Made by a program: the position numbers and the translations under genes. Below the pieces are notes generated by a model. It did not search any database, was not told the DNA's origin, and saw nothing but the letters and a program-made list of their open reading frames with translations. From Daphnia carinata (Eukaryota; Arthropoda; Branchiopoda; Diplostraca; Daphniidae): a stretch of DNA of 64,000 nucleotides. Shown here piece after piece: positions 49,771 through 61,858 of this stretch. The DNA is taken from the NCBI RefSeq assembly GCF_022539665.2, contig NC_081333.1, positions 9,484,971 to 9,548,970 on the forward strand, in the 5' to 3' direction. Positions within the stretch are counted from its first letter, which is position 1. Every line of letters starts with the position of its first letter.

Positions 49771-51643
49771 TTAGATGATGGACACTTCAAAATCTTTATC
49801 GCTGTTTTCTTTTGGAATTATTTCGCAAAACTGTGCTTCTTCAAATGTCATGTCGTCAACGGCATAAGGACTATCTTCCAAAGCGAACGGGTGAGTACCA
49901 TCGCCTGTTCTTTGAACGCGGCTGCGAATGATTCCTTCCGGCACGCTTTTCAAGTCGTAAGCCAGACCAAGCCAAGCAAAGAAATCAATGAAAGCTTTCG
50001 TCATGTTTGTGCTGTATTTTCCTAATTCCGATGCTTTGTAATCCCAGGGAAAAACATGGTGATAATTGTGCCATCCTTCACCGGACGTGATGAAAGCAAT
50101 GAGCCGGTTCTCAGCAGGATTTATTCCCCTAGGTGAAGGAATTTGAGATTTTGTTAGTACGCAAGCAAATGTTTTAATTGAAATAATTTTTTTTTAAAGA
50201 AACCAACTTGTCGTATGGACGATTGCCCCACATGTGTGCCGCACTGTTAACTAGCCTAAATTAAAAATTTTTATTATTGATTGTTTAAATATTGATGGAA
50301 CAGGTCGTTAAGCAAACGAACCAGGTAGCGTTAAGCGTGATCACGTAGCGAAAGATTGAAGCCACGAAGAAGGCAGTTGCCAACGACTCGCCCCAATAAT
50401 ACCAAGGTACGACAGTTGGCATTACGAAACAAAACATGAAAACCAATGGGATGTAGAACCTTAAACAAAAAATGTGTGTCATTATTTCAGGTATCCCGGA
50501 AACGGGTTGAATATGGAAGCAAAAGAGAAGCCATCTCCGTCGAAATTTTTTCATCGATTACGTGATTCCCGTCAGCCAGATGATCAGTTCATAGCTGACA
50601 TCACCCATTTCAGGCCCTAATGTTGCCTATTCCAATTTTAGGAAATCAATCAGTATGCGTCCCGACAATTTGCTAGAAAAACCCCCTATTGTTTTTAAGA
50701 AAGAACGCTGTGGGAGGGAAAATCATTTCAAATACCACCTCATTTACGGACCCCCTAAGAAAAACTCTAAACAGTAAGCTCATTCTAGTGATGGGTAGTA
50801 CTATCCGGCGTGAGTGACGCATTTTCTCACGCACTCACTTTCGCTGGTAGTAAACGACCGGATCTTGCAAAAGATCGCTGACGTCAACCGTCTTTCCCCG
50901 TCGAATGACTTCAGGATGTTTTTTGCATAACAACCAGCCAACGTGAGCGAAGAAAAAACCTCGGCGAGCATTATGAGGGTCAGCATCAGTCTCACTAAAC
51001 TTGTGATGGACACGGTGATCTCTGCTCCAATCGTATATGTCATTCTATAAATAGAAAAAAGAAAGGGAAAACCACATGAAAGTATGGACGGCAAAATACC
51101 TTGCACAATGCCCGTATCCTGTTTTATTCTTACCTGCAGAGCAAGGGTTTGTCCCACAGCTGCAAAGACACGTAAAGGCAATTTCGCCTTGTAACAGCGA
51201 TGCGCCCATAATCGGTGAGCCCCACCCGTTATCCCGAATCCACCGAAAATAAACAAAGCGAAGGCTGCATGGAAAAAGTAAAGGACATGACAAAAGGAAA
51301 TAGTCGAGTGTGTAAAATGTTAAAACGAGGCAGTTGTTGACTGCTCGAAAGAGTAATCTGGATACTTACACCAAACTAAAGTTGCCAGTTTAGTTGCAGT
51401 GAAACAGAGATAGAATCCATACAACGCAGCGACATGGAGGTAAAGGAAAATCAAAACATTTCTCCAGACGATTTGCACTTCTGGTTGGTACTGGACTTTG
51501 CCAACTGCCCTATGACCAGCATCCGTTTTATGAGGAAGAGACTGTTTGTTATTGTTGCACTTTGCCTTCTCGCTAATAATAGCCGAATCATCAACAAGCT
51601 TGGCAGGCACGCTAGGAGTTGTGGCGTTCTTCATTGCCCCCAT
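49771..51643 (-). CDS. Desat1: Acyl-CoA delta-9 desaturase (stearoyl-CoA desaturase type)
   Basis: This is an endoplasmic reticulum membrane enzyme that uses O2, cytochrome b5 and a di-iron centre to put a cis double bond at carbon 9 of palmitoyl- or stearoyl-CoA. Six coding exons read right to left: 51370-51643, 51134-51264, 50839-51044, 50322-50459, 50208-50255 and 49771-50128; total 384 residues. All histidine boxes are present: HRLWAH at 108-113, HRVHH at 145-149 and HNYHH at 286-290, plus the NSAAH histidine at 257. Hydrophobic stretches fit four membrane spans, and GDGTH lies in the C-terminal tail. The fourth intron is placed at ACCTG/GTTCGT, the only choice that restores WLVNSAAH. The exact paralogue among arthropod desaturases, and so the substrate, cannot be told. 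Confidence 0.93.
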
Positions 51644-52339
51644 CGTATCAAGTCTTCTGCTGCGGGACGGAAATTCAAGTGAGAAATATGATTAATGCTT
51701 GGCAATCATTTTTTACATTCATGTTATCATTAGATATAAAACGAACGAGGAACGTGCTAGATAATTGATTCAAAAAGGATGTCATTGTTATTCTAGTTTT
51801 TTTAACATTTGCCATTTAGCGAACAAACAACGAAAATTTTCACAACGCATGGTAACTCTTTTTTCATCCACATTGCAATGCTGAAAGTGACCATTGAACT
51901 CAGTCAATCAAGGATTCGTCAAGTTTACAAACCGTTGACGACTGATTAACGTCAGATCAGGAAAAGACCACTTGCGGCGAGGGAACTGTTCTTACTGTAA
52001 CTGACTGAGCGTGCACAAGAATAATGTAAGTCAATAATGAAAAGTCAGCCGGAGACTATGTCGTCATCGCTATTGCATGAGCCAATACGTTACGAAAAAC
52101 GACGAAAAAAAAGACACTGCTGATGGCTTATCCGCTTAGTAGGCATTACATTAGCACAGTTCGATGGAATATTACTTGGCAGTTGCTGTTCTTCAGGTCA
52201 GAATACAATCTAGTTGACGGAAGACCTCGCCCCAACCTCCACGCACGACGGCTGCACTGGTACTAAAGCCGTAAGGCTTGCAGTGATCGAGAGTACAATG
52301 AGAAATGTGAGTAAGGGAGTTCACAGAATTTTTATTTTT
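51644..52339. other. Upstream region of the desaturase
   Basis: This stretch contains the probable leader and promoter of the minus-strand desaturase. A CAG near 51.66 kb on that strand could be a leader-intron acceptor. On its right it contains the probable 3' untranslated sequence of the orphan exon that follows. No separate gene is seen. Confidence 0.45.
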
Positions 52340-52554
52340 TTACAGGAAAAGGCTGGCCAAAAGCACAGCTAGTTTGAGCCAAAGTGCAAGCCGGTGTTCA
52401 AGCTTTTGAACTTTAACCAATCGCTTTGCAGTGAAATGCTCTGTTACAAGATATTCGAGAACTCGAGTAAGGGCCACGTTGCAATTCAGTGGCATGGTCT
52501 TTTCCACGTAGTATGAGTTTCCAAAAACACTCCTCAGGGTGTGGCATCCAGAAT
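52340..52554 (-). CDS. Isolated 3' terminal coding exon with C-terminal hydrophobic anchor
   Basis: On the minus strand an acceptor (TTTCAATTTTAG) is followed by 71 codons and TAA, entering with one base from a preceding exon. The sequence starts SGCHTLRSVFGNSYYVEK, contains LNCNVALTRVLEYLVTEHF and a basic helix AKRLVKVQKLEHRLALWLKL, and ends AVLLASLFL, which looks like a short tail anchor. Its composition and helix pattern are protein-like. I do not recognise the family. No upstream exon is visible to the right, where repeats begin at about 52.7 kb. It is either the end of a gene with a very long intron or a remnant cut off by repeat insertion. Confidence 0.45.
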
Positions 52555-52689
52555 CTAAAATTGAAATGGATACAGCAAAAGTTTTAACTTGAAAAACCAA
52601 CGATTCGCGAGGATTTGTTCAAAAGACTTTGCTTGTCATTACTTTTGTCATACAATAAAATTAGACGCCTCATGAGACAATGCAACATG

Positions 52690-54160
52690 AGGATCATTTT
52701 CCTCATATCAGTGTTTAATTTTGAGTTTAACGTGTAATTTATTATAAAATTCCAAGTGGTATACTTTTTTCGTAAAATTTGTGGTCTTGAAAATAAGCCC
52801 GACAAAATAAGCCCGACTTTTCCAACAATTTAGTATTTTTTCCAAAATCTTCAATTTAGCAATGAACACCTATGATTTAAGTTAGAAATAAGCGAAAATC
52901 CCAAAATTTGACTTTCTATTTTTCTTGAGCTTAGAAATTTCTGAAATAAACGGAAAAACGGAAATAATTGTTGGCGCGCCAGTACGGTATAGCGCAGTCG
53001 TACAGCCCAGTATTCAATATATTTTATAAACTGCTTTGAAAAAAAAAAAAATTTTTTCTAAATCCGGCGTTTAATTTTGAGTATAACATGTAATTTATTA
53101 AAGAATTCCAAATGGAATACTTTTTTTTGTTAAATAGTTGGTCTTGAGAATAAGCCCGACAAAATAAGCCGCTAGCACGTTCCGGCGCTAACGTTCTACA
53201 TCTCATTTATTAGGTATATTTCAAAAGCAATTGATATTTACGAAAAAGCGAATCATCTTTCTGTATAAGCATTAAATTCTAAGTGTATTGTGTGATTTTT
53301 TGACGTATTCTAAGAGATTTCGATTTTTGGCTGATTTTGACAAAAGTGAGAAGGCTATAGCCTTCTTACTTTTTCATTTTTGGCCAAATTTCAGATTTGG
53401 CTTAAAATATACGATTTTGATGCAGAATTGAATGCTGATCACGAAAATCTAGTTTATTTTCCAATTAGTCTTATAGTTTTAGAATTAAACCAAAAAAAAA
53501 CAAAAGGTAGGGCTTATTTTGTCGGGCTTAAAAGTTCTGTTTATTTTCCTATTTAAAAAATAACATCCTTCAATCTAGTTAACTATGTATGACTAAGATT
53601 CAAAATTTCACAAAGAATACGAAAATGAACTTTGTTTTTATGTAGAGCTTGTGGTTTTTGAGTAATTTGAAATATAAAAGTTGGTGCGATAGAAGTGTTA
53701 AGCCCGCCAAAATAAGCCCGACTTTTCCATCAACTTTTTATTTTTCCAAAATCTTCAATTTAGCCATGAACAGGTGTGATTTAGAAATCTGGCATTTATT
53801 GGGTTTTTTTTAAAATCACATTATACTCAAAATTGAATGGTGATTCTGAAAAAATTCTATTTTTTTCAATGAGACCAACCGTTTTAAAATTGTACCATTA
53901 TTTGTGTAGTTAAAAAAAAAATATTTTGCATGGTGTTAGCGCCGCTGTCTACTGGCGCGCCATTGCATACTGGCGCGGTGCTGCAGTTCAATATACTGGT
54001 GGGAATTTCCGCTAAAAAATCTGCAAAATCTGAGACTTCATTGGAATTTTTTTAAATAACAGAATATACTAAAAATTGAATGCTGATTCCGAGACAATTT
54101 TATTTTCATTGGGAATTTTCGTGGTAATTTTGTCTTAAAAAATCGAAAAAAGTTTTTGGC
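52690..54160. repeat. AT-rich interspersed repeat cluster (several copies)
   Basis: This block is made of diverged copies of one element. The diagnostic phrase AATAAGCCCGACAAAATAAGCCC or close variants recurs near 52.79, 53.15 and 53.70 kb, and in inverted form near 53.51 kb. The segment 52978-53654 is strongly similar to 60839-61683 but lacks about 180 bp in the middle. No protein is encoded. It looks like a non-autonomous mobile element family; no terminal inverted repeats or long terminal repeats could be assigned. Confidence 0.75.
53349..53366. repeat. 18-bp perfect palindrome inside the repeat (first copy)
   Basis: AGAAGGCTA is followed directly by its reverse complement. The same palindrome is kept in the second copy at 61379-61396, although other parts of the copies have diverged. 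Confidence 0.85.
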
Positions 54161-54302
54161 AGCAGTGTTGAACGTTGACATCTGACGTGGTCGTTAGGGG
54201 AGAATGTTTTGATTTTGGGTTTAGTCATAGAATTGAAAGAAAGCTAATGAATTAATGAAAAAGTTATCTAAATGTGGGTAGCTTAGTGCTAAATTGAAGT
54301 AA

Positions 54303-57300
54303 ATGGACCAACAGCAGAGAGGTAGAGGGCGTGGAATTCCGGCTCAAAACGTTTGGGCTACCCGAGCTGAAACCCATTCCAGAAGTACGAATACCGGTCG
54401 GCAACAGAATACTAATAAGCAATCAATCAAAGATATTCCTAATTCAACAAGGAAGTTCGAAGAAGCATGTGCACAAATAAAGGCCAGCGTTGACAAACAT
54501 GTAGCCAAGCTCACTGAGGAACTTAGTGATTCGGGCTCAGAAGAAGATGAAACTAATAATGATAACAGCATTATTTCAACAGTCCTTAATCTTTATGGCA
54601 AAAGTAGCAATGAGCTTGGAAAAATTGAGCAGGTTCTAAAAGATAGTCTTAGAAGTGGAACATCCGTGTGCTTAATTTGTATAGCTTCTGTTAAAAAATC
54701 TGATTTTATTTGGTCTTGCACCAAATGCTACTGCAGTCTTCACTTGCCCTGTATTCAAAGATGGTCAAAAGATAGTATTTATTTTCAAACTGAGGCTGCA
54801 TCAGATCAGTTAGCTCCAGGCCAACTCGTGGACCCTAGAAAATTCAACTGGTGTTGGTAAATCTTGCAGAAAAATTTCATTAAAATAAAACATTAGATAT
54901 TTTAAATACTGTTTTTTAGTCCTAAATGTCGAGCAGAATATCCTCAAGGATCAATTCCATCAAGATACTTTTGCTACTGTTTGAAAACTCAGGATCCCCG
55001 ATTTGATCCTTGGCTTGTTCCCCATTCTTGTGGAGCTAAATGTGAAAAGTTATTGCAGCCAGAGTGCAAACATACGTGTCTCCTTCTCTGCCATCCAGGT
55101 ATTTGTTTTTTTCTACTAAAAGTTTTGAATAGGAGTGAAGTTTGCATTACTTGCTTTCAGGTCCGTGTCCGCCTTGTCCCCAAACGGTCTCAGTCTCGTG
55201 CTTTTGCGCGAAATCTCCAGTGGAAACTCGCCGTTGCAGCTCACAGACATGGTCTTGTGGGAAAAAGTGTTCAAAACTATTGTCGTGCAAAGAACACAGG
55301 TGCGAAGTTATTTGTCATTCTGGTATTTGTCCACCTTGCCCGAAAAAGAGCTCTCAAAACTGTTTATGTGGCTCAAAAAAGGAAGAAAGACCCTGCCACT
55401 CTATTGAATTTCAATGTGATAAGGTATCCAACTTCACACCCTTCAATCTGTTATGTCATTGTCATTCTTGTTTCTTCCAGGTCTGTGGAAAGATGCTGGA
55501 TTGTGGTCATCACAGATGTGAAACTATCTGTCACGCTGGAAAGTGCGCAACCTGTCCTCTAGCGTTGCCAGTAGGATCTTACAAATAAGTAATGCACGGT
55601 TTCATATCTAATACTTGCCCGAATGTAAATTACAGCGCACTTGTCCATGTGGGAAAAAGGCTGTAACAGTGGCATGCACAGTAGAGGTCGGCGGATGCGG
55701 AGATACTTGCGGCAAATTGCTAGAATGCGGCATTCATGAGTGTGCCGAAAGATGCCACAAAGGGAAATGCGGGACCGTAAGTTTCATGTACTATCATCTC
55801 GCGTTCAATTTTTGGAACTGAACCTATTATTGTTTCGTCACAGTGTTGGCAAATGCGAGTTCAATCTTGTCGTTGTGGCCTAAAGAAAAAAGAACTTCCG
55901 TGCTATAAAGAATTCCAGTGCGAGACGAAGTGCAAGCACGTAAAAGACTGCAGACGTCATCCTTGCAACCGCAAAGTAGCTTCTATATTTGAATTATGTT
56001 GGAGATAAGTAATCGGTGAAACATAAGAAAACATGATTTTTGAAATTCTAGTGCTGTACCGGTTCTTGCCCTCCGTGCGATCAGGTTTGTAATCGGCCAC
56101 TTGGATGTAAAAACCACAAGTGCACGAGTAGATGTCATCAAGGTCCATGCTATCCTTGTGACCGAACTGTCGACATTACTTGTTCATGCGGTCGGACCAA
56201 AATCACAGTTCCGTGTGGGCGCGAAAAACAAACCAAACCTCCAAAGTGTTCACTTTCATGCACGTAAGTATTTTTGGTTAATTTGGTTTGCCTCGTTGAT
56301 ACTTCATTCGGTTGACGTGAAACATTTAAACCAGCAAGCCACCTGATTGCCACCATGAGAGTCGCACGAAACATGTTTGTCACGCGGGATCTTGTCCGCC
56401 ATGCAAACAAACTTGTCTAAAAGTCTCAGAACGCTGCGGTCACATATGTAAAGCGCCATGTCATACGTCGGTTTTAGTTCAAGTCGCTGCTCCTAGTCAG
56501 CAGAGAGCTGGTCCATGGGAACCCGAACAAGCGCCTAAGATGGAAATCAGAAAGCTACCGTGTCCTCCGTGTCCTGTAGGGTTTTTTTTAGACATTTGCT
56601 GTACGTAGCAGCAGATGAAAATAATCGATTTCTTCTTATCTTAAGGTACCTGTACCAGTGACTTGCTTGGGAGAACATGAAACGGCCGATTGGCCATGTC
56701 ATTTGTCTGTACCATCCTCTTGTGGTCGACCGTGTGGGCGTGAACTCTACTGTACAAACCATACCTGTATGAAATCTTGTCACGTGGTGTCTGTGAATCC
56801 CGTGAGTGGCCCATTTCTCTGTTCACGTTTCCCTGGACAAGGAAAAATCGATTTAACATGGAACTATTTATGTAGAGAAATTGCCAGCAATGCGAGGAGG
56901 TTTGTTCAAAGAATCGACCCGAGGGCTGTACCCATCCGTGTTCTAGGGGGAAATGCCACCCCGGTCCTTGCCCGGTAATTTACTTTGCGCAGTTGTTCGT
57001 TTCTTTGAAACAAACATGTGGCTTATTAACTTTAATCTGATTAATTAATTTAGACTTGCACCAAACTGATTAAACATAGCTGCCATTGGTATGTTAGTAT
57101 TTCTGTTATATAACTCCTTTATTAGAGGCGATTGCCACATTGCTCCCCGTTCTTCCATTTTTATTTCCAGTGGACTCAATCCCCAACTGGTTCGCTGTAA
57201 TGAGCTGAGCGACTCTAGCGCTCCAGGCAGCACTCCTAGCCGAGAACAACTACTTAGCTGCAAGGATCGCTGCCCTAAGTTATTGGTAAGACAGCCTAGG

Positions 57301-58045
57301 GACTCGTATATTTTACACTAATTTCTTTACCGAAGAGTCGATAGCAGATTAAATCTACACACCACTTCTCCCTGAGCGATTCCATTTGCATAGTTTGACA
57401 TTTCTCGATAGCCCATTCTGGGCTATAGTGCACCCCTTGGTCCTTCTCAATTCATAATGCACAACTGATTCAATTGCTCTCCGTAGCCTTGCAAACACCG
57501 ATGTCCACTGTCTTGCCACTCCGGTGACTGTGCCGCTCAACTGGATTGCGTCACTACTGTTCACGTGAGCTGCCCTTGCAAGCGTATTAAAAAATCCATG
57601 GCATGCAACGTCCGTTCAAAGCAGCCGGCTATGTCGTGTGATGACATCTGTCGTCGTAAGAAAGATCAGGAGTTAAAGGTATGACTAACAATACTGTACC
57701 AGCACCCTAGCGTGCTGTGATCTAATATGAGTTACACTTTGATGGCATCGCACGACAGTGCTTTCCTCATGGGAAGAAGTTGAAATGCCAATATGAAACT
57801 TTTTTTTTCTTTTTTAAACGTAGTTAAAAGAGGAGAAGGAACGCGCCCAGCGAGAAGAAGAGGAAAAACGCAACCGAATCGAATTGGAGCAATTCCAGCG
57901 CAAGTTCGACAAACGGCGCAACAAGGATCGACGGCGCCCCGATGAGCCATCGGCTCCACCCTCGCGTCCCATTCAGTTCTACGTTCTGGTTGTTGCTGTA
58001 ATCCTGGTGGCCATCATAATGGCTTTTATGTGGTCTCGGGTTTAA
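54303..58045 (+). CDS. NFXL1: NFX1-type zinc-finger protein NFXL1
   Basis: NFXL1 is a membrane-anchored relative of NF-X1; a transcription-repressor or ubiquitin-ligase role is inferred from family members. Fourteen coding exons: 54303-54856, 54920-55098, 55161-55423, 55481-55570, 55636-55776, 55844-55975, 56052-56263, 56335-56575, 56646-56801, 56876-56974, 57055-57089, 57171-57285, 57487-57678 and 57824-58045; total 876 residues, near the vertebrate 911. Residues 123-188 form a RING-like domain (CLIC, CTKC, HLPC, CCPKC). [14 protein letters not shown] then begins about a dozen Cys/His NFX1 fingers, such as [18 protein letters not shown] and [16 protein letters not shown]. The last exon encodes a charged coiled coil ([17 protein letters not shown]) and a C-terminal membrane helix ([19 protein letters not shown]). 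The order RING, fingers, coiled coil and anchor is that of NFXL1 rather than NFX1. Confidence 0.95.
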
Positions 58046-58104
58046 GAGGGGATTCAACATTAATATCAATCAATTTCACTGGGGGCTTACAGGAAGGGGA
58101 AAAG

Positions 58105-58110
58105 AATAAA
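58105..58110 (+). terminator. NFXL1: Polyadenylation signal AATAAA of NFXL1
   Basis: A canonical AATAAA lies 60 bp after the stop codon, implying a very short 3' untranslated region. Confidence 0.65.
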
Positions 58111-60663
58111 CGCTATTGCAACCTTAGCATCCGTTTTGATCAATAAGCCAATTCATCATAGCGGGAGAGAGCCTAAAAGTGGGGTGTTGGTTTTGTGGTC
58201 GTCTAGCCAACTGACGCTAGCAATGTTTGTAATGAGACCGCCCGACAAACATACCAGCCATGAAGCTCGTCCATCATTGAAGGTGGAAGGAGTCGAGTGT
58301 AGGAAATGGCAGAACGAGAGGGATTGCGTTCCTTCGCCACTTGGGTTCGCAAGACGCCAAGACTCGCCCCTATAACTCGGCTTAATGGCGCTTCCTTTAG
58401 TTCATCTCCTTCAACCATTCATACGTGTTTTCGCTGTTGGCTTTTCAGCGTGGAAAGCCTCATCGTCTAGCCAAATCTTTCGAATCGATTCTCATCATAC
58501 CTCGCATGCTATATCCATCTTCCTTGCAGCAGGTTTTCTCCATCTCTCGCTATCTTCTATCTATCTAATATGCCGCCTTCCTCTTTGGCCCGTGATGCTC
58601 TTCATACCATACGTTTAAAAAAATCCATTTTTTAGTTCTCTACTCCTTCAATGTTTTTAAATTTCTATCTTTTGTTTGCGCTCAGGGTAGGAGGGCAACC
58701 GGTTCGCTGTTTGCACGTTCATACCAGAAGTTTTTTTTCAATTCGATGCTCCTTTTGTCGTTGTTGTTATTGTAGAACTCATCCGCCTTCTTTGCTTTTT
58801 CTTTTGTGTAGCGATGCTGACGGTGTTCTGGAATTGTCATTGTGGAAGTCGTCCATTTTTTTTCCACTTCTGGTTTCAATCTTGCAATAGGCATTCCAGC
58901 TGCTCGACTCGTCACATCGAAGAAACTGAAGAGAGAAAGTGCTAGTTCTGGTAAGGCTTGATGCTATTTCAATAAAGCCAAAAAGAGACCTGGCAGTTGG
59001 ACAAAAGAAATCGAGAGTGCGAGAAAAGGTTGCATTAATGGGAGAAGGGAATCCAATCCAGTTCGGTCAGATGGATTCAACTTAGTGCGTGTGTACAATG
59101 CGCAATAGTATTATCCAACGACCTTCTTTTTCCGTACGTCTTTGACAAGTCGCCTTTTATTTGACAGACGGGCATATGACGTGTGCCCGCCAAAACAACG
59201 AGCATATATAATATAATACGAACTCGTGATTTCGTTATAAGCAGTTTGTCCTGTCATGGAAACATGTTCTGCTTGACGTGTCTCTACTTCCATATAGTTC
59301 CCATGTGTTACACACCCATCGAGAACAGTCATTTCTTTTTATAGCCTATATAGCCCTATAATGCTGTAGCTGCCCTATTCCTGGAACTTGTGTCAAATTT
59401 TAACTTGGGAAACGATCTTTTTTTTTATTATTACGATAGCCCTACGTGGTGAGCACCGAACTAGGGTTTAATCCCGTTTGTTGCCGGATGTGCTGCAGAA
59501 CTGACAAAGAAATGCAACGGACGGGAATGGCGACTTTTCCTAAGTCATCCAGCACCAATGTCCCGTGTGGCGTCGGTAAGACGTTGCAAGTCAAACAATA
59601 CGGACGTACGTTCTTGATTGACGTCGACTGTCGGCGGTAAAGCGAATACGCAAAATGATGGACTCACGAACAGACATGAAAGATGAATGAGAAGGGCTTC
59701 ATGTAGGTTCTTCACATATATAGACCACGCCCAAACAGCTGAAGAAAACGAGGAACATTTTACAAGAAAAAGAAATATTGTGTCTGTAATTGGAGGGGCT
59801 GGTCTCATCGTTCAGTGAACGGTGGATTATATAACGAAGAGAATTAAAAAAGAACTGACATTGTTGCCATGGCTACAAAGCGTAAATCTACTTGCACGAT
59901 TGTAGGATGAATTTGCTCCGTTCTTCTCGGCGTTGAAGCAGCATGCACGAATTATAGCGAGAACAAGTGAAAATGAAGAGAACAGATTCCCAATTGTGTC
60001 TGCTCCGGACAAGAGCCCTTAGTCAGGAAAATGAAGGTTCTATTGGAAGCTAATGCCGGACGACGCCTTTGCTATATTCTATGCCGTATTGATTGAAGGG
60101 AGAACGCGCCATAGCTGGGTGTTTTCTCAACAACCGCCCACTACTGGTCTTCGCTGGTGCATTCATACGCTTTCATGAGGTCTTCATGTCTTGTCTTCAA
60201 TGCTTCAAATCTCGAAGCGATCTATCTCTTTTGAACTATCGATAGGTTTTTGTTCTTCAATCACGCACGTCTTTCTTTCTCTTCTTACCATTTTTTTTGA
60301 GCGGCGAATGAGAGGTATGCCTCACCCAGTTTTTTTTTGTTGCCTCTTCTTCAATTCTTACTTTCAGCGATCGATTCACGCAGCTTTTCATCCACTTTGC
60401 AGTTTCTCTATTTTCCTCAATTTATATGCGTTCACAACGTTCGGGTTTTGACTGAACCGTCAATGCAGCTTACGGCCTTTTCCATACATATATGTATATT
60501 TAAAATCGAATTACTTGCCACTTTCAAGAACGAACAAAAAGGTGAAATAGGACATGGAAAAACTTATTTCACTTCGAGCCCTTTTACCGTGTTACATTCC
60601 AGGAAAAAAGAGAAGGGAAAACGAACATTATTTTTTTCATGTTCTTGGCAAAACGAAGAACAA
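58111..60663. other. Intergenic region, no gene recognised
   Basis: Open frames on both strands are short, overlapping and unlike known proteins. Pyrimidine-rich stretches occur on the plus strand. I see no convincing splice-linked coding chain. Confidence 0.5.
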
Positions 60664-60832
60664 GTAAAACTTTGACACCTTCTCCATCATTTAGGCCGCT
60701 ATCTAAGTGCAACCCGCGGCGAGTTCACAACGAATTAGTTTTCCAACCGTGTTAACTCTATCACCAACCGTTAATCGATCTGGATTCATAAAGAAATATA
60801 ACGAAGTTTAACCCAATGAAATATTATGTTCC
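60664..60832 (+). repeat. Left copy of a ~170-bp direct repeat flanking the mobile-element copy
   Basis: The segment begins GTAAAACTTTGACACC and ends ATATTATGTTCC. It is repeated in the same orientation at 61689-61858 with roughly a dozen differences (about 93% identity by eye). The element copy lies exactly between the two. Confidence 0.85.
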
Positions 60833-60838
60833 GACCGT

Positions 60839-61683
60839 GCCAGTACGGTATAGCGCAGTCGTACAGCCCAGTATTCAATATATTTTTTAAAAAGCTGCTT
60901 TGAAAAAAATGAATAATTTTTCTAAATTCGGCGTTTAATTTTGAGTATAAGATGTAATTTATTATAGAATTCCAAATGGTATACTTTTTTTTGTTAAATA
61001 GTTGGTCTTGAGAATAAGCCCGACAAAATAAGCCCTACTTTTCCACCAATTTTTTATTTTTTCTAAATCTTCAATTTAACAATCAACGGCTGTGCTTTCG
61101 AATTATAATAAACGTAAATCACGAAAATTCCTATTTACGTGTAATTTATCATAGAATTCCATGTGTTATATTTATTTTTTTTTTGCCAAACACAGTTGTG
61201 TGCTAGCACGTTCCGGCGCTAACGTTTTACATCTCATTTATTAGGTATATTTCAAGAGCAATTGATTTTACGGAAAAACGAATCATTTTTTATGAATCAG
61301 CATTAAATTCTAGGTATACTGTGTGATTTTTAACGTATTCCAAGAGATTTCGATTTTTGGCTGATTTTGACAAAAGTGAGAAGGCTATAGCCTTCTTACT
61401 TTTTCATTTTTGGCCAAATTTCAGATTTGGCTTAAAATATACGATTTTGATGCAGAATTGAATGCTGATCACGAAAATCTAGTTTATTTTTCAATTAGCC
61501 TTATAGTTTTAGAATTAGACCTTAAAAACCAAGAGTTCGGGCTTATTTTGTCGGGCTTAAAATTTTTATTTATTTTCCTATTTAAAAAATAACATCCTTC
61601 AATCTAGTTAACTATGTATGACTAAGATTCAAAATTTCACAAGGAACACGAAAATGAACTTTGTTTTTATGTAGAGCTTATGG
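60839..61683. repeat. Second copy of the AT-rich interspersed repeat
   Basis: Similar along its length to 52978-53654, starting GCCAGTACGGTATAGCG and ending in GTAGAGCTTATGG. It retains about 180 bp missing from the other copy (around 61.04-61.20 kb). It keeps the 18-bp palindrome at 61379-61396 and both direct and inverted versions of the AATAAGCCCGAC phrase. No coding capacity. Confidence 0.8.
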
Positions 61684-61688
61684 TTAAA

Positions 61689-61858
61689 GTAAAACTTTGA
61701 CACCTTCTCTATCATTTAGTCCGCTATCTAACTGCAGCCCGCGGCGAGTTTACAACGAATTAGTTTTCCAACCCTGTTAACTCTATCACCAACCGTTAGT
61801 CGATCTGGATTCATAAAAGAAATGAATCGAAGTTTAATCCAATGAAATATTAGGTTCC
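61689..61858 (+). repeat. Right copy of the ~170-bp direct repeat
   Basis: The partner of 60664-60832, same orientation, directly after the element copy. It begins GTAAAACTTTGACACC and ends ATATTAGGTTCC. Confidence 0.85.

Noticed and set aside
50555-50640. Possible extra desaturase exon between exons 3 and 4
   Set aside because: Exons 3 and 4 join directly to give QRKFYIPLV, matching the family with no gap, so no additional exon is needed.
59446-59640. Cys-rich 64-codon frame after a GATAG acceptor-like site
   Set aside because: Cysteine spacing fits no known domain, and no partner exon joins in phase.
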